NCBI RefSeq assembly: GCF_050859025.1
Contig: NZ_CP138200.1
Location: forward strand, 2,294,001-2,358,000
Reading direction: 5' to 3'
DNA from: Wukongibacter sp050859025
GTDB lineage: Bacteria; Bacillota; Clostridia; Peptostreptococcales; Caminicellaceae
DNA length: 64,000 nucleotides
In this document: one piece after another, positions 1 through 8,368 of the stretch
Numbering within the stretch: the first letter of the stretch is position 1
Layout: each line of letters starts with the position of its first letter
The notes under the pieces: model-generated
The model's database searches: none
The model's input: the letters and a program-made list of their open reading frames with translations, nothing else
Told to the model about the DNA's origin: nothing
Made by a program: the position numbers and the translations under genes

Positions 1-155
1 CTGTAGTCCAAAAAGGTAGGGGCGAAGAAACTGTTCCATTAGTATTTATTGCCCATGATATAGAAAAAGAGATGCTAGATAAAGCCTTAGAAGAGGTTGG
101 AGGATATGAATACGTAGAGAGAGTTGCTAGCATACTGAAGGTGGAAAATGTATAG
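1..155 (+). CDS. hom: Homoserine dehydrogenase, C-terminal end (partial)
   Basis: An open frame enters from the left edge (first full codon at base 3) and stops with TAG at 153-155. The last 50 residues read VVQKGRGEETVPLVF...VASILKVENV, which resembles the C-terminal ACT domain of Gram-positive homoserine dehydrogenases, the enzymes that reduce aspartate semialdehyde to homoserine. The catalytic domains lie outside the window. Its position ahead of a T-box-controlled serA fits an amino-acid biosynthesis neighbourhood. The family call rests on a short tail, so another ACT-domain protein is possible. Confidence 0.6.
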   Translation, partial: VVQKGRGEETVPLVFIAHDIEKEMLDKALEEVGGYEYVERVASILKVENV

Positions 156-307
156 AAGTTATCGATGTATATATAAACAAATTTATACATAAAAATTAAC
201 TTCTATTATTGACTTTAATCTCTTAGGATATTACAATTATATGAAAACAAAATATTGATATAAAACTTTAACTTTTCAAAATAGAAGTCAGAAGCTTAAT
301 ATCATTG

Positions 308-541
308 TCTAATAGCCATGAAGGATAGTAGTAAATAGTGTCTCGATTATAGAGAGTCGGTGGGTGGTGGAAACCGATATGGAGAATTATTGAATCCGAT
401 CCTGAGCTGTATAGGGGTAAGAAACCTATACCGGTAGTTACCGTTAAATAATAAGGCTGTGATTATTTCCAGTGAAACAAGGTGGTACCACGTGGATTTA
501 TATTCCCCGTCCTTGACATATGTCAAGGATGGGGTTTTTTA
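308..541 (+). promoter_or_regulatory. T-box leader upstream of serA, probable Ser (UCC) specifier
   Basis: The leader contains an AGAGAGTCGGTGGGTGGTG segment (Stem I type), the T-box core AAACAAGGTGGTACCACG at about 475-492, and a terminator at 505-540 with arms CCCCGTCCTTGACA / TGTCAAGGATGGGG followed by T6. In the specifier-loop region the bases GAA-TCC-GATCC place a UCC serine codon at 395-397, which matches the serA gene downstream. Known T-box leaders bind uncharged tRNA and switch from terminator to antiterminator. The specifier assignment is an inference from sequence context, not from a folded model. Confidence 0.9.
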
Positions 542-630
542 ATTTTAGGTATAAATATCCTAAAAACTGTATTACAGAAAAACACCTATAGTATTAGAAA
601 ATAATGTATATAAAAAGGGGAGAGGGTAAT

Positions 631-2226
631 ATGAATAAAGAAAAGAAAGTGCTGATTGCTGAAAGAGTAAACATCGAAGCAATAAAAAAAATATTGGAAA
701 CAGAGGTAGAAGTAGATGTAAAACTTGATCTTGAGAGGGAAGAACTGCTAAAGGAGATTGAAAACTATGATGGACTTATAGTTAGAAGTAGTACTAAGGT
801 AAATAAAGAATTATTAGAAAATGCTAAAAAGCTTAAGGTTGTTGGTAGAGCTGGAAATGGTATAGATAACATAGATATAGAAGCGGCGACGCGACATGGT
901 GTAGTTGTAGCAAATACACCAGATAGCAATAGTATCTCAGCATGTGAGTTAACCATTGGACTTCTATTGGCATCATCTAGGAATATAACAAAGGCAAACA
1001 GCTATCTTAAATCTGGAAAATGGGATAGAAAGCGATTTATTGGTACTGAGATGTATAACAAGACATTGGGCATTGTAGGTCTTGGAAGAATAGGCGGCTT
1101 AGTTGCAACTAGAATGAAAGCCTTCGATATGAATGTTATAGCCTATGATCCATATATACTTGATGAAAGATTTGAAAGATATGGTGTAACGAAAAAAGAA
1201 ACTCTGGATGAATTATTGGAAGAGTCAGATTTCATAACAGTCCACACACCAAAAACCCCCGAAACAATAGCTATGATTAGCTATGAAGAAATAAAGAAAA
1301 TGAAGGATGGAGTAAGAGTAGTAAATGTTGCAAGGGGCGGTATAATCGATGAGAGGGCACTTTTAGAAGGGATAAAAAGCGGTAAAATAGTAGGATCAGG
1401 TATAGATGTTCATGAACAAGAACCTTCATATAACAATCCTCTCTTTGATTTAGAAGAGACCGTTGTTACACCCCATCTTGGGGCAAGTACCAACGAAGCA
1501 CAAGAGAATGTAGGGGTATCAATAGCTAAGCAGGTTCTATGTGCTTTAGAAGGTGAAGTAGTACCAAATGCAATTAACCTTCCGACCCTTAATAGAGATG
1601 AGCTAAAAGCAATAAAGCCATACTTAGAGCTTATGGAAAAGCTAGGGAAAATCTATTATCAACTCTATTCATCACCAATAGATATGGTAGATATAAACTA
1701 TCATGGAAGTATATCTAATCAAGATGTAGAGATGATTACGGTGGCATTTATTAAAGGGCTGCTAGAACCAGTTATTAAAGAACGTGTTAACTATGTAAAT
1801 GCAAGACTAATTGCAAAAAAACGAGGCATAGTTGTTAATGAAAGTAAATATAGTGAGAATTATAATGGGTATACAGATTTAGTAAAGGTTAAGATTAGAA
1901 GTAAAGACTATGTTTTTACACTTTCAGGAAACCTATCTACTAAAAAAGAAGGTAGACTCGTTGAAATACTTGGATATGAAGTAGATGTAATGCCTAGTGA
2001 GCATATGATAATTATACAAAATAAAGATATTCCGGGTGTTATAGGCCATATAGGTACACTTTTAGGTAACGAGAATGTAAATATCGCTTCAATGCAGGTA
2101 GGTAGAAGAAATATTGGGGAAGAGGCTTTAATGTTGCTAAATGTTGATAACAATGTATCTAATGAAACCCTAAAGAAAGTTAAAACAATAGATAATGTTC
2201 TATCATCAAAAAAAGTTAGACTTTAG
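631..2226 (+). CDS. serA: D-3-phosphoglycerate dehydrogenase (long form, ACT domain)
   Basis: This enzyme oxidises 3-phosphoglycerate with NAD+ in the first step of serine biosynthesis. The 531-residue product has the NAD-binding GLGRIGG loop near residue 150, the VARGGIIDERAL segment with the catalytic Arg near 235, and TPHLGAST with the catalytic His near 280. An intervening domain and a C-terminal ACT domain (HMIIIQNKDIPGVIGHIG...) follow, as in the ~525-residue bacterial form. The ATG at 631 is preferred over one 27 bases upstream because AGGGGAGAGGG lies at 616-626. Expression is probably set by the serine-type T-box directly upstream. Confidence 0.96.
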   Translation: MNKEKKVLIAERVNIEAIKKILETEVEVDVKLDLEREELLKEIENYDGLIVRSSTKVNKELLENAKKLKVVGRAGNGIDNIDIEAATRHGVVVANTPDSNSISACELTIGLLLASSRNITKANSYLKSGKWDRKRFIGTEMYNKTLGIVGLGRIGGLVATRMKAFDMNVIAYDPYILDERFERYGVTKKETLDELLEESDFITVHTPKTPETIAMISYEEIKKMKDGVRVVNVARGGIIDERALLEGIKSGKIVGSGIDVHEQEPSYNNPLFDLEETVVTPHLGASTNEAQENVGVSIAKQVLCALEGEVVPNAINLPTLNRDELKAIKPYLELMEKLGKIYYQLYSSPIDMVDINYHGSISNQDVEMITVAFIKGLLEPVIKERVNYVNARLIAKKRGIVVNESKYSENYNGYTDLVKVKIRSKDYVFTLSGNLSTKKEGRLVEILGYEVDVMPSEHMIIIQNKDIPGVIGHIGTLLGNENVNIASMQVGRRNIGEEALMLLNVDNNVSNETLKKVKTIDNVLSSKKVRL

Positions 2227-2229
2227 AAT

Positions 2230-2370
2230 AATGTAAATTAAGTTTTACTATTTAAGCCCTATATAGGGATTTAAGTAAAGACTTTAATTTATACATGCCC
2301 AAAACTCCTAAAAACGCTGAGTATTTGTACATGTACAAATTAAGTTTTACTATGTAAACTCTATATAGGT
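2230..2370. repeat. Interspersed palindromic repeat, copy 1 (plus partial right end)
   Basis: A ~110-bp imperfect palindrome between serA and its terminator. The left arm runs through ACTTTAATTTATACATG and the right arm through CATGTACAAATTAAGTTTTAC, ending in AAACTCTATATAGG. A second, partial right end (GTAAATTAAGTTTTAC...CTATATAGG) sits just before it at 2232-2267, suggesting one copy inserted beside or into another. It belongs to the family listed throughout this window. Confidence 0.75.
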
Positions 2371-2398
2371 AAACAACTTTAAATTGAAAGAATTTCTA

Positions 2399-2446
2399 TT
2401 CCTCCAGAAAATTAATAATCAGTCTTTCTGGAGGATTTGCTTTTTA
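2399..2446 (+). terminator. Rho-independent terminator after serA
   Basis: The arms TCCTCCAGAAA and TTTCTGGAGGA are complementary over 11 bases and are followed by a T-rich run (TTTGCTTTTT). It ends the serA transcript beyond repeat copy 1. Confidence 0.85.
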
Positions 2447-2693
2447 GATGGATTTCTGAATAAGATTTGCCTTTATCTCCTTATTTAGCTATATATCACT
2501 TTATTACGATAAAACACTAGTTTGCTAACAAATTTTGATAATTTGCAAAAAAATTGTAAAATTGTGAAGGGAAATCGTTTATAATAAATAATAGATACAC
2601 TTAATGATCTCGTCTAGTAAAAATCTTTTCATTCTAATTTTTTATACCAAAGAAGTTTTAAACAATAATATTTTAATAAGGGGAGAGAAAATT

Positions 2694-4220
2694 ATGTCTA
2701 TTATTTATATTGACGGTGAAAGCTTAACTATTGAAGATGTGGTAAAGGTTGCAAGAGAAAATTACAAGATAGAACTTACAGAACAAGCCGTTGAAAGGGT
2801 TAACAAAGCGAGAAAAGTAGTTGACGAGTTTGTTGATAACGAAAAGGTTGTATATGGTATAACTACTGGTTTTGGTAAATTCAGTGATATAGCTATATCA
2901 AAAGAAGAAACTAAAGACTTACAGACAAATCTTATAATGAGTCATGCATGTGGAGTTGGAAATCCTTTAGATGATGAAATAGTTAGAGCAATTATGCTAC
3001 TTAGAATAAATAATTTATCAAAGGGCTTTTCAGGAATAAGATTATCGGCCTTAAAGGTCTTAATGGATATGGTTAATAAAGGAGTTCATCCAATTATACC
3101 TGAAAAAGGATCATTAGGTGCCAGTGGAGATTTAGCACCACTATCACATATGGTTCTTGTAATGCTTGGTATGGGTGAAGCAAACTATAAAGGAGAAAGA
3201 TTATCAGGTAAGGAAGCAATGGAAAAGGCCGGGATTGAACCGATTGAACTGACTTCTAAAGAAGGTTTGGCACTAATTAATGGGACACAGGTTATGACCG
3301 CAGTTGGAGCATTAACTGTATATGATGCTATAAAGGTTATGAAAATGGCAGATATAAGTGCCGCAATGACCTTAGAAGCATTAAATGGTATAACGGATGC
3401 TTTTGATAGTAGAATACATGCTGTAAGACCACATAAGGGTCAAGGAGATTGTGCAAAGAATATTTTAAAAATAACTGAAGAGAGTAAAATGACTACAAGA
3501 CAAGGTGAAATAAGAGTTCAAGATGCATATTCACTAAGATGTACTCCTCAGATTCATGGAGGAAGTAGAGATGCAATTGAATATGTCCTAAACAAAATCA
3601 ACATTGAAATGAACTCTGTTACAGATAATCCAATAATATTTGTAAATGAAAAGGACGTTATATCAGGAGGTAATTTCCACGGACAGCCTATGGCATTAGC
3701 ATTTGACTTTCTAGGTATAGCAATAGCAGAACTAGCAAATGTTTCTGAAAGAAGAATAGAGAGACTTGTAAATCCTCAATTAAGTGGTTTACCAGCATTC
3801 TTAACTGAAAAGGGTGGACTTAACTCAGGTTTCATGATTGCCCAGTATTCTGCAGCATCATTAGTATCAGAAAATAAAGTTTTAGCCCATCCGGCAAGTG
3901 TTGATTCTATACCTTCATCTGCAAATCAAGAAGATCATGTTAGTATGGGAACTATAGCTGCTAGGAAGGCAAGAGAAATTTTAGGAAACACTATAAACGT
4001 TTTAGCTATTGAAATACTATCTGCTTCTCAAGCAATAGACTTCCATGAAAATAAGGAGCTAGGAAACGGAACTAAAGTAGCCTATGACATTATTAGAGAA
4101 GAAGTTGCTACTTTACATGAAGATAGAGTTATGTATTTTGATATAAATAAATGTGCGGACTTAATTAAAACCCATAAAATAGTTGATGCATTGGAAGATA
4201 AAATAGGTAAGTTAAATTAA
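2694..4220 (+). CDS. hutH: Histidine ammonia-lyase
   Basis: It deaminates histidine to urocanate, the entry step of histidine degradation. The 508-residue product has the MIO-forming triad Ala143-Ser144-Gly145 inside GSLGASGDLAPLSH, plus the family segments VYGITTGFGKF, QDAYSLRCTPQIHG and SANQEDHVSMG. Length matches bacterial HutH. The ATG at 2694 is chosen because it follows AAGGGGAGAG; the frame is open 90 bases further upstream without a comparable site. No other hut gene lies nearby, so the enzyme is encoded apart from urocanase and the later steps. Confidence 0.96.
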   Translation: MSIIYIDGESLTIEDVVKVARENYKIELTEQAVERVNKARKVVDEFVDNEKVVYGITTGFGKFSDIAISKEETKDLQTNLIMSHACGVGNPLDDEIVRAIMLLRINNLSKGFSGIRLSALKVLMDMVNKGVHPIIPEKGSLGASGDLAPLSHMVLVMLGMGEANYKGERLSGKEAMEKAGIEPIELTSKEGLALINGTQVMTAVGALTVYDAIKVMKMADISAAMTLEALNGITDAFDSRIHAVRPHKGQGDCAKNILKITEESKMTTRQGEIRVQDAYSLRCTPQIHGGSRDAIEYVLNKINIEMNSVTDNPIIFVNEKDVISGGNFHGQPMALAFDFLGIAIAELANVSERRIERLVNPQLSGLPAFLTEKGGLNSGFMIAQYSAASLVSENKVLAHPASVDSIPSSANQEDHVSMGTIAARKAREILGNTINVLAIEILSASQAIDFHENKELGNGTKVAYDIIREEVATLHEDRVMYFDINKCADLIKTHKIVDALEDKIGKLN

Positions 4221-4427
4221 TAAGTAAAAAGATGTAAATACAGTAAACCCAGATTGTTTGTAGAAAATCTTGACATTGATTTTTTATAGATGATCTGGGT
4301 TAAACTATTAGTATATTTTAATCATAAATTTGTCGATTTATAATGCTATTTATTCGTAAAAAGATTGACATATAAATATTCTAAATGGTAAGATATAGAC
4401 AAAATATACTAAATGGAGTGGAAGTTG

Positions 4428-4598
4428 ATGCAACCTAAAGAGAGAATTGACAGAATAAATCATCTCGCAAAAAAAGCTAAAAGAGAAGGCTTAACAACAA
4501 TGGAAAAGCAAGAGCAAAAAAAGCTTAGAGAAGAATACCTGAAGACTTTTAGAAAGAACTTTAGAGGTCAGTTAGATCGTATTAAATTTGAAGATTAA
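4428..4598 (+). CDS. UPF0291 (DUF896/YnzC-like) small protein
   Basis: A 56-residue charged protein, MQPKERIDRINHLAKKAKRE..., with the family pattern R-I-N-x-L-A-K-K...L-T-x-x-E-K-x-E-Q-x-x-L-R-x-E-Y...F-R...Q-L. Members are small helical cytoplasmic proteins of unclear function in Firmicutes. The ATG at 4428 follows GGAGTGG with good spacing; the ATG at 4413 lacks a ribosome binding site. A repeat copy begins at the base after the stop codon. Confidence 0.85.
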   Translation: MQPKERIDRINHLAKKAKREGLTTMEKQEQKKLREEYLKTFRKNFRGQLDRIKFED

Positions 4599-4703
4599 TA
4601 TAGAGATGTTGGTGAAAACTTAATTTATATACATCAAAACGCCCCAGAATAATAGGATATTTTGATATGTATAAATTAAGTTTCACTAGCAATTTTATAT
4701 AAT
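4599..4703. repeat. Interspersed palindromic repeat, copy 2 (diverged)
   Basis: It begins TATAGAGATG directly after the UPF0291 stop codon. The arms AACTTAATTTATATACATCAAAA and TTTTGATATGTATAAATTAAG are complementary around a ~20-base centre. The outer ends are more diverged than in other copies. Confidence 0.75.
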
Positions 4704-4781
4704 AAAATAAAGATTATTCATCTTTAATTTTAGATTTCTATGATGAATAATCTCGTTTAAAAGAAAAAAGGGGGAATATTA

Positions 4782-5234
4782 GTGGCTGAGAAGCAATATG
4801 TGATATTTAACTTAGGAAATGAGCAATATGGTGTAGACATTATGAATGTAAAAGAAATTAGTGAATTTAGAGAAAGTACTAAGGTTCCCAGTGCTCCATA
4901 CTTTGTGGATGGAATAATTAACTTAAGAGGCGAGATTATTCCAATAGTTAATCTAAAAAAGAGATTTGAAATTGAAGATGACAAAATTGACTCTGATACA
5001 AGAATAATAGTAATTAACTTAAATGGAAGAAATGTAGGATTTGTTGTTGACGAAGCATCACAGGTTTTAAGAATAAATAATGATGATATTGACCCTGCAC
5101 CTGAAATAATAGCGGGTATAGATAAACAGTACATAAATGGTGTTGGAAAAGTTGAGGACAAGATCATAATATTACTAGATCTAGAAAAAATTCTAACAGA
5201 TAAAGAAAAGATTCAGCTAAAAGAAATGGAATAA
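4782..5234 (+). CDS. cheW: CheW-domain chemotaxis coupling protein
   Basis: A 150-residue single CheW domain: KQYVIFNLGNEQYGVDIMNV...PYFVDGIINLRGEIIPIVNLKKRF. CheW links chemoreceptors to the kinase CheA at the inner membrane face. The GTG start at 4782 follows AAAAGGGGGAA. No cheA, receptor or flagellar gene is near, so this is an orphan or secondary copy. The fold assignment is strong; the pathway it serves cannot be told from this window. Confidence 0.93.
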   Translation: MAEKQYVIFNLGNEQYGVDIMNVKEISEFRESTKVPSAPYFVDGIINLRGEIIPIVNLKKRFEIEDDKIDSDTRIIVINLNGRNVGFVVDEASQVLRINNDDIDPAPEIIAGIDKQYINGVGKVEDKIIILLDLEKILTDKEKIQLKEME

Positions 5235-5348
5235 TTTAGCGCTAATTGTTGATAAAAAAAATTGCTTTGACAACAGTATAAGCCATGATTCGTACAACAT
5301 ATAGGGTATAATTAAAACAATAATACAATATATGGAGAGGTGCGAAGG

Positions 5349-5837
5349 ATGAAAAAGGTACTGTTGTTTTTTTTATTATTAATTACACTTGTGATTAACA
5401 GAAGTATGATTTTTGCAGTAGAGGATAATGGTAGTGACCTAGACGAAGAACAGGCTCTTGAAATAAAAAAGGATATTGATGATTTGTTAAATCAAAGAGC
5501 CAATCTGTGGAATCAACTATTTTCGGAAGAAAAAAAACTAGAAGAGATAACTGGTAAACTAAAGGAAATAGTTGAAGAACCTTTACTTACATATGATATC
5601 GAAGCCTTTAATCAGATAAAGACAGAAAATACTGGTATGGAGAAGATATTAAATGTTGATGTATTAGAGGTGAAAAATGCTGTAATAGCTGAGAATGAAA
5701 TAACTGTAGATATACAAGTGGAATGGCTCATGGAGGGCTTCGAAAAAAATTATAAAGAACAGGTAGATTACAGTATGAAGCTAATAAGAACTGATGAAAA
5801 ATGGAAAATATATGATTACAAAGTTATAGATTTTTAA
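5349..5837 (+). CDS. Secreted protein of unknown function
   Basis: A 162-residue product with a signal peptide of about 23 residues (MKKVLLFFLLLITLVINRSM...) followed by an acidic, helical stretch (IKKDIDDLLNQRANLWNQLF). The C-terminal half ends ...RTDEKWKIYDYKVIDF, a pattern seen in NTF2/DUF4878-like extracytoplasmic domains, but I cannot assign a family. The ATG at 5349 is placed 8 bases after GGAGAGG; an upstream GTG at 5340 overlaps that site. A strong terminator follows immediately. Confidence 0.75.
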   Translation: MKKVLLFFLLLITLVINRSMIFAVEDNGSDLDEEQALEIKKDIDDLLNQRANLWNQLFSEEKKLEEITGKLKEIVEEPLLTYDIEAFNQIKTENTGMEKILNVDVLEVKNAVIAENEITVDIQVEWLMEGFEKNYKEQVDYSMKLIRTDEKWKIYDYKVIDF

Positions 5838-5869
5838 AAATGTGGATAATAAGATCCACATTTTTTTTT
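5838..5869 (+). terminator. Rho-independent terminator
   Basis: AATGTGGAT-aataag-ATCCACATT followed by eight or more T. It sits at the stop codon of the secreted-protein gene. Confidence 0.93.
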
Positions 5870-5946
5870 AAGAAATTTATAAACCTCTCGTAAATATTGA
5901 GGTTATTTTTCTAAGAAAATATGACAAAAAAATATAGAAAAACATG

Positions 5947-6052
5947 TATAGAGAGTTCCAAGTAAATCTTAATTTATACATATCAAAATATCCGATGCTT
6001 CTTAGGATTTTTGATATGTATAAATTAAAGCTTTGACTGGAATCTCTATATA
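5947..6052. repeat. Interspersed palindromic repeat, copy 3 (tandem pair, first unit)
   Basis: It starts TATAGAGAGTTCCAAGTAAA and ends TTTGACTGGAATCTCTATA. Internal arms CTTAATTTATACATATCAAAA and TTTTTGATATGTATAAATTAA pair. It is almost identical to the next unit, with a period of 102 bp, and the two units share the junction TATA. Confidence 0.92.
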
Positions 6053-6152
6053 GAGAGTTCCAAGTAAATCTTAATTTATACACATCAAAATATCCGATGC
6101 TTCTTAGGATTTTTGATATGTATAAATTAAAGCTTTGACTGGAATCTCTATA
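6049..6152. repeat. Interspersed palindromic repeat, copy 4 (tandem pair, second unit)
   Basis: A near-perfect copy of the unit at 5947, in the same orientation and directly abutting it. It lies about 160 bp upstream of the DegS-type kinase. Near-identity with its neighbour indicates a recent duplication or insertion into a terminal TA. Confidence 0.92.
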
Positions 6153-6308
6153 CTTGAACTACTATTGACTTTTAAAATATGTTTATCCAAAAATACAATA
6201 AATTTAAATTTGTAAAAATTAGATGAATAAACCTATTTAATATATTGAGAAGTTTCGATATAATAGTATAATAATCGATATTTTTCAACAAGTATTAGAG
6301 GTGTTATG

Positions 6309-7481
6309 ATGTCTATTAATGTAGAAGTTAAGATTCTAAACGAAGTAATCGAAAAGACTATTACTGCTATTGAATCAGGTAAAAAAGAGATATTTGAAAT
6401 TTCTGAGAAAGCTAGAAGTGAATGCAAAGAGGCAGAAAATGAGTTAGATGAGCTTAAGAATAAGGTTGCGGAAATAATTAAGCAGGTAGATCAATTGGAA
6501 AATTCAGAGAAAAATAGCAGAAAAAGATTGATACTTGTCAGTAGAAATTTCAAAACCTTTACGGAAGAAGATATTAAAGATGCCTATGAAGTTGCCAATG
6601 ATCTTCAAGTAAAACTTACTTTAAAGAGACATGAAGAAAAAGAGTTTATTAAGCAAAGAAAAAACCTTGAAATGAGATTAAAAAGAGCTAAAGATGTGGT
6701 TGAAAAGGCTGAATCTTTGACATCGAAGGTAGGTGTTGCCTTAGGTTATTTAAGCGGAAATCTTCAGGGAGTATTTGAACAATTAGAAGATATACAACAA
6801 AGGCAATTTATGGGTATTAAGATAATAAAGGCTCAGGAGCTTGAAAGACAACGGGTTTCAAGAGAGATTCATGATGGACCGGCACAGACTATGGCAAATG
6901 TTGTTCTGAAAGCAGAATTATGTGACAGGCTAATTGATATAGATAAGCAAAGGGCCAAAACAGAATTACAGTTATTAAAGGAAATTGTAAGGGATAGTTT
7001 AAAAGATATAAGAAAGATCATATATGATCTTATGCCTATGTCTTTAGATGATTTAGGGTTAATTCCTACGATTCAGAGACTAGTTTTAAACTTTGAGAAA
7101 GAAACTGAAGCATCAGTTGATTTTGTTGTTAATGAAAATAATGAGATTAAAGAATCAATCCTATTACTTACAATATTTAGAATAACTCAGGAGGCCCTTA
7201 ACAATATCAAAAAACATGCTAAAGCACGTAGAGTCTCTATTAGGCTAGATATAGGCAGTGAAAATATTTACATTAGAATAATAGATGATGGGATAGGATT
7301 TAATGTAGAGGAGAAGGTTAATTCAGTAGATGATAAGAATGGATTTGGGCTTTATAGTATAAAAGAAAGGGTAGATCTTCTTAAGGGTAAGATCAATATT
7401 GAAAGCCAAAAGGGGGAAGGAACCCAAATAAAGGTCACCATTCCAGTATGTAAAGAGGAGGAGTACAATGGAGGAGAATAA
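6309..7481 (+). CDS. degS: DegS-type sensor histidine kinase (HisKA_3)
   Basis: A cytoplasmic two-component kinase of 390 residues without membrane segments. The N-terminal ~150 residues are coiled coil of the DegS type. The phosphoacceptor motif ERQRVSREIHDGPAQTMAN places the His at about residue 188, followed by a GHKL ATPase domain with ILLLTIFRITQEALNNIKKH (N box) and IIDDGIGF (G box). In Bacillus, DegS phosphorylates DegU. The gene overlaps the response regulator by 14 bases, so the two are translationally coupled. The ATG at 6309 is preferred over 6306 by spacing from AGAGGTG. Confidence 0.93.
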   Translation: MSINVEVKILNEVIEKTITAIESGKKEIFEISEKARSECKEAENELDELKNKVAEIIKQVDQLENSEKNSRKRLILVSRNFKTFTEEDIKDAYEVANDLQVKLTLKRHEEKEFIKQRKNLEMRLKRAKDVVEKAESLTSKVGVALGYLSGNLQGVFEQLEDIQQRQFMGIKIIKAQELERQRVSREIHDGPAQTMANVVLKAELCDRLIDIDKQRAKTELQLLKEIVRDSLKDIRKIIYDLMPMSLDDLGLIPTIQRLVLNFEKETEASVDFVVNENNEIKESILLLTIFRITQEALNNIKKHAKARRVSIRLDIGSENIYIRIIDDGIGFNVEEKVNSVDDKNGFGLYSIKERVDLLKGKINIESQKGEGTQIKVTIPVCKEEEYNGGE

Positions 7482-8127
7482 GATAAGGATTCTGATAGTA
7501 GACGATCATTCCCTTATGAGGCAGGGTTTAAAGCAGATATTGGAGATAGAAGAGGATATAGAGGTTGTAGGTCTGGCTATAGATGGTGAGGATGCTTTGG
7601 AACAATGCTTTAAGCTTAAGCCCGATATAATACTTATGGATATTAATATGCCAAATATGAATGGAATTCAGGCCCTTAGAAGAATTAAAGATATGGGTGT
7701 TGATACAAAGGTTATTATGTTAACTATACATGATGATAGAGAATACCTATTTGAAACTGTTAATATTGGTGCAGAAGGCTATGTTTTAAAGGATGCTGAA
7801 TCAAATAGCCTAATAAGAGCAATAAGAAATGTATATTTTGGGGAATCATACATACATCCTAGTTTAGCTTCAGAATTTGTAAGAGAATATAAAAGCAGAG
7901 GAAAAACCTCTGATAAGGAGCATAGTAAAAATAAATTGACAAGAAGAGAGTATGAGGTTTTAACATTAATAGCTGAGGGCCTTAACAATAAAGAAATAGC
8001 AGAAAACTTATTTATTAGTGAGAAAACAGTTAAAAATCACGTATCAAACATATTTAAGAAGATTGATGTTAATGATAGAACACAAGCCGCTATATATGCT
8101 TTTAAGCATAACATAAAGAAAATTTAG
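7468..8127 (+). CDS. degU: DegU-type response regulator (REC + LuxR HTH)
   Basis: A 219-residue NarL/FixJ-family regulator. The receiver domain has the acidic pair D12-D13, phosphoacceptor Asp58 (MDINMP), the Thr in VIMLTIHDD and the Lys in VLKDAES. The C-terminal LuxR-type HTH reads LTRREYEVLTLIAEGLNNKEIA...SEKTVKNHVSNIFKK. It is the cognate partner of the overlapping kinase. Targets cannot be read here; in Bacillus the pair controls exoenzymes and motility. Confidence 0.94.
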   Translation: MEENKIRILIVDDHSLMRQGLKQILEIEEDIEVVGLAIDGEDALEQCFKLKPDIILMDINMPNMNGIQALRRIKDMGVDTKVIMLTIHDDREYLFETVNIGAEGYVLKDAESNSLIRAIRNVYFGESYIHPSLASEFVREYKSRGKTSDKEHSKNKLTRREYEVLTLIAEGLNNKEIAENLFISEKTVKNHVSNIFKKIDVNDRTQAAIYAFKHNIKKI

Positions 8128-8135
8128 TTCATAGT

Positions 8136-8183
8136 AAATCTCAGGATGTTGACTTTATCAACAATCTGAGATTTAGTTTTATT
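8136..8183 (+). terminator. Rho-independent terminator after degU
   Basis: AAATCTCAG and CTGAGATTT pair, with an inner TGTTGA/TCAACA stem, then AGTTTTATT. It closes the two-gene kinase/regulator operon. Confidence 0.85.
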
Positions 8184-8368
8184 AAATTTTTTTTTGATAC
8201 ATAAGAAACTATGAATTTTTTAAAACTATAGATAGACATAATTTTTTCAACAAAATTTTTATAAAAGATTTTGTTTTTTTTCTTTAGCTATTGACAAAAA
8301 TATGTAAAAAAAATACTATTAAGTTAGAAAAACTTATACATACAATTTTATTAATATGGAGGCTATTT

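Noticed and set aside
4221..4412. AACCCAGAT...ATCTGGGTT inverted pair after hutH as terminator
   Set aside because: The loop is about 40 bases and no T tract follows, so termination is not convincing.
5877..6083. Minus-strand frame with an internally repeated peptide (MYKLRFTWNSLY twice)
   Set aside because: It is only the translation of two tandem copies of the palindromic repeat; there is no ribosome binding site.
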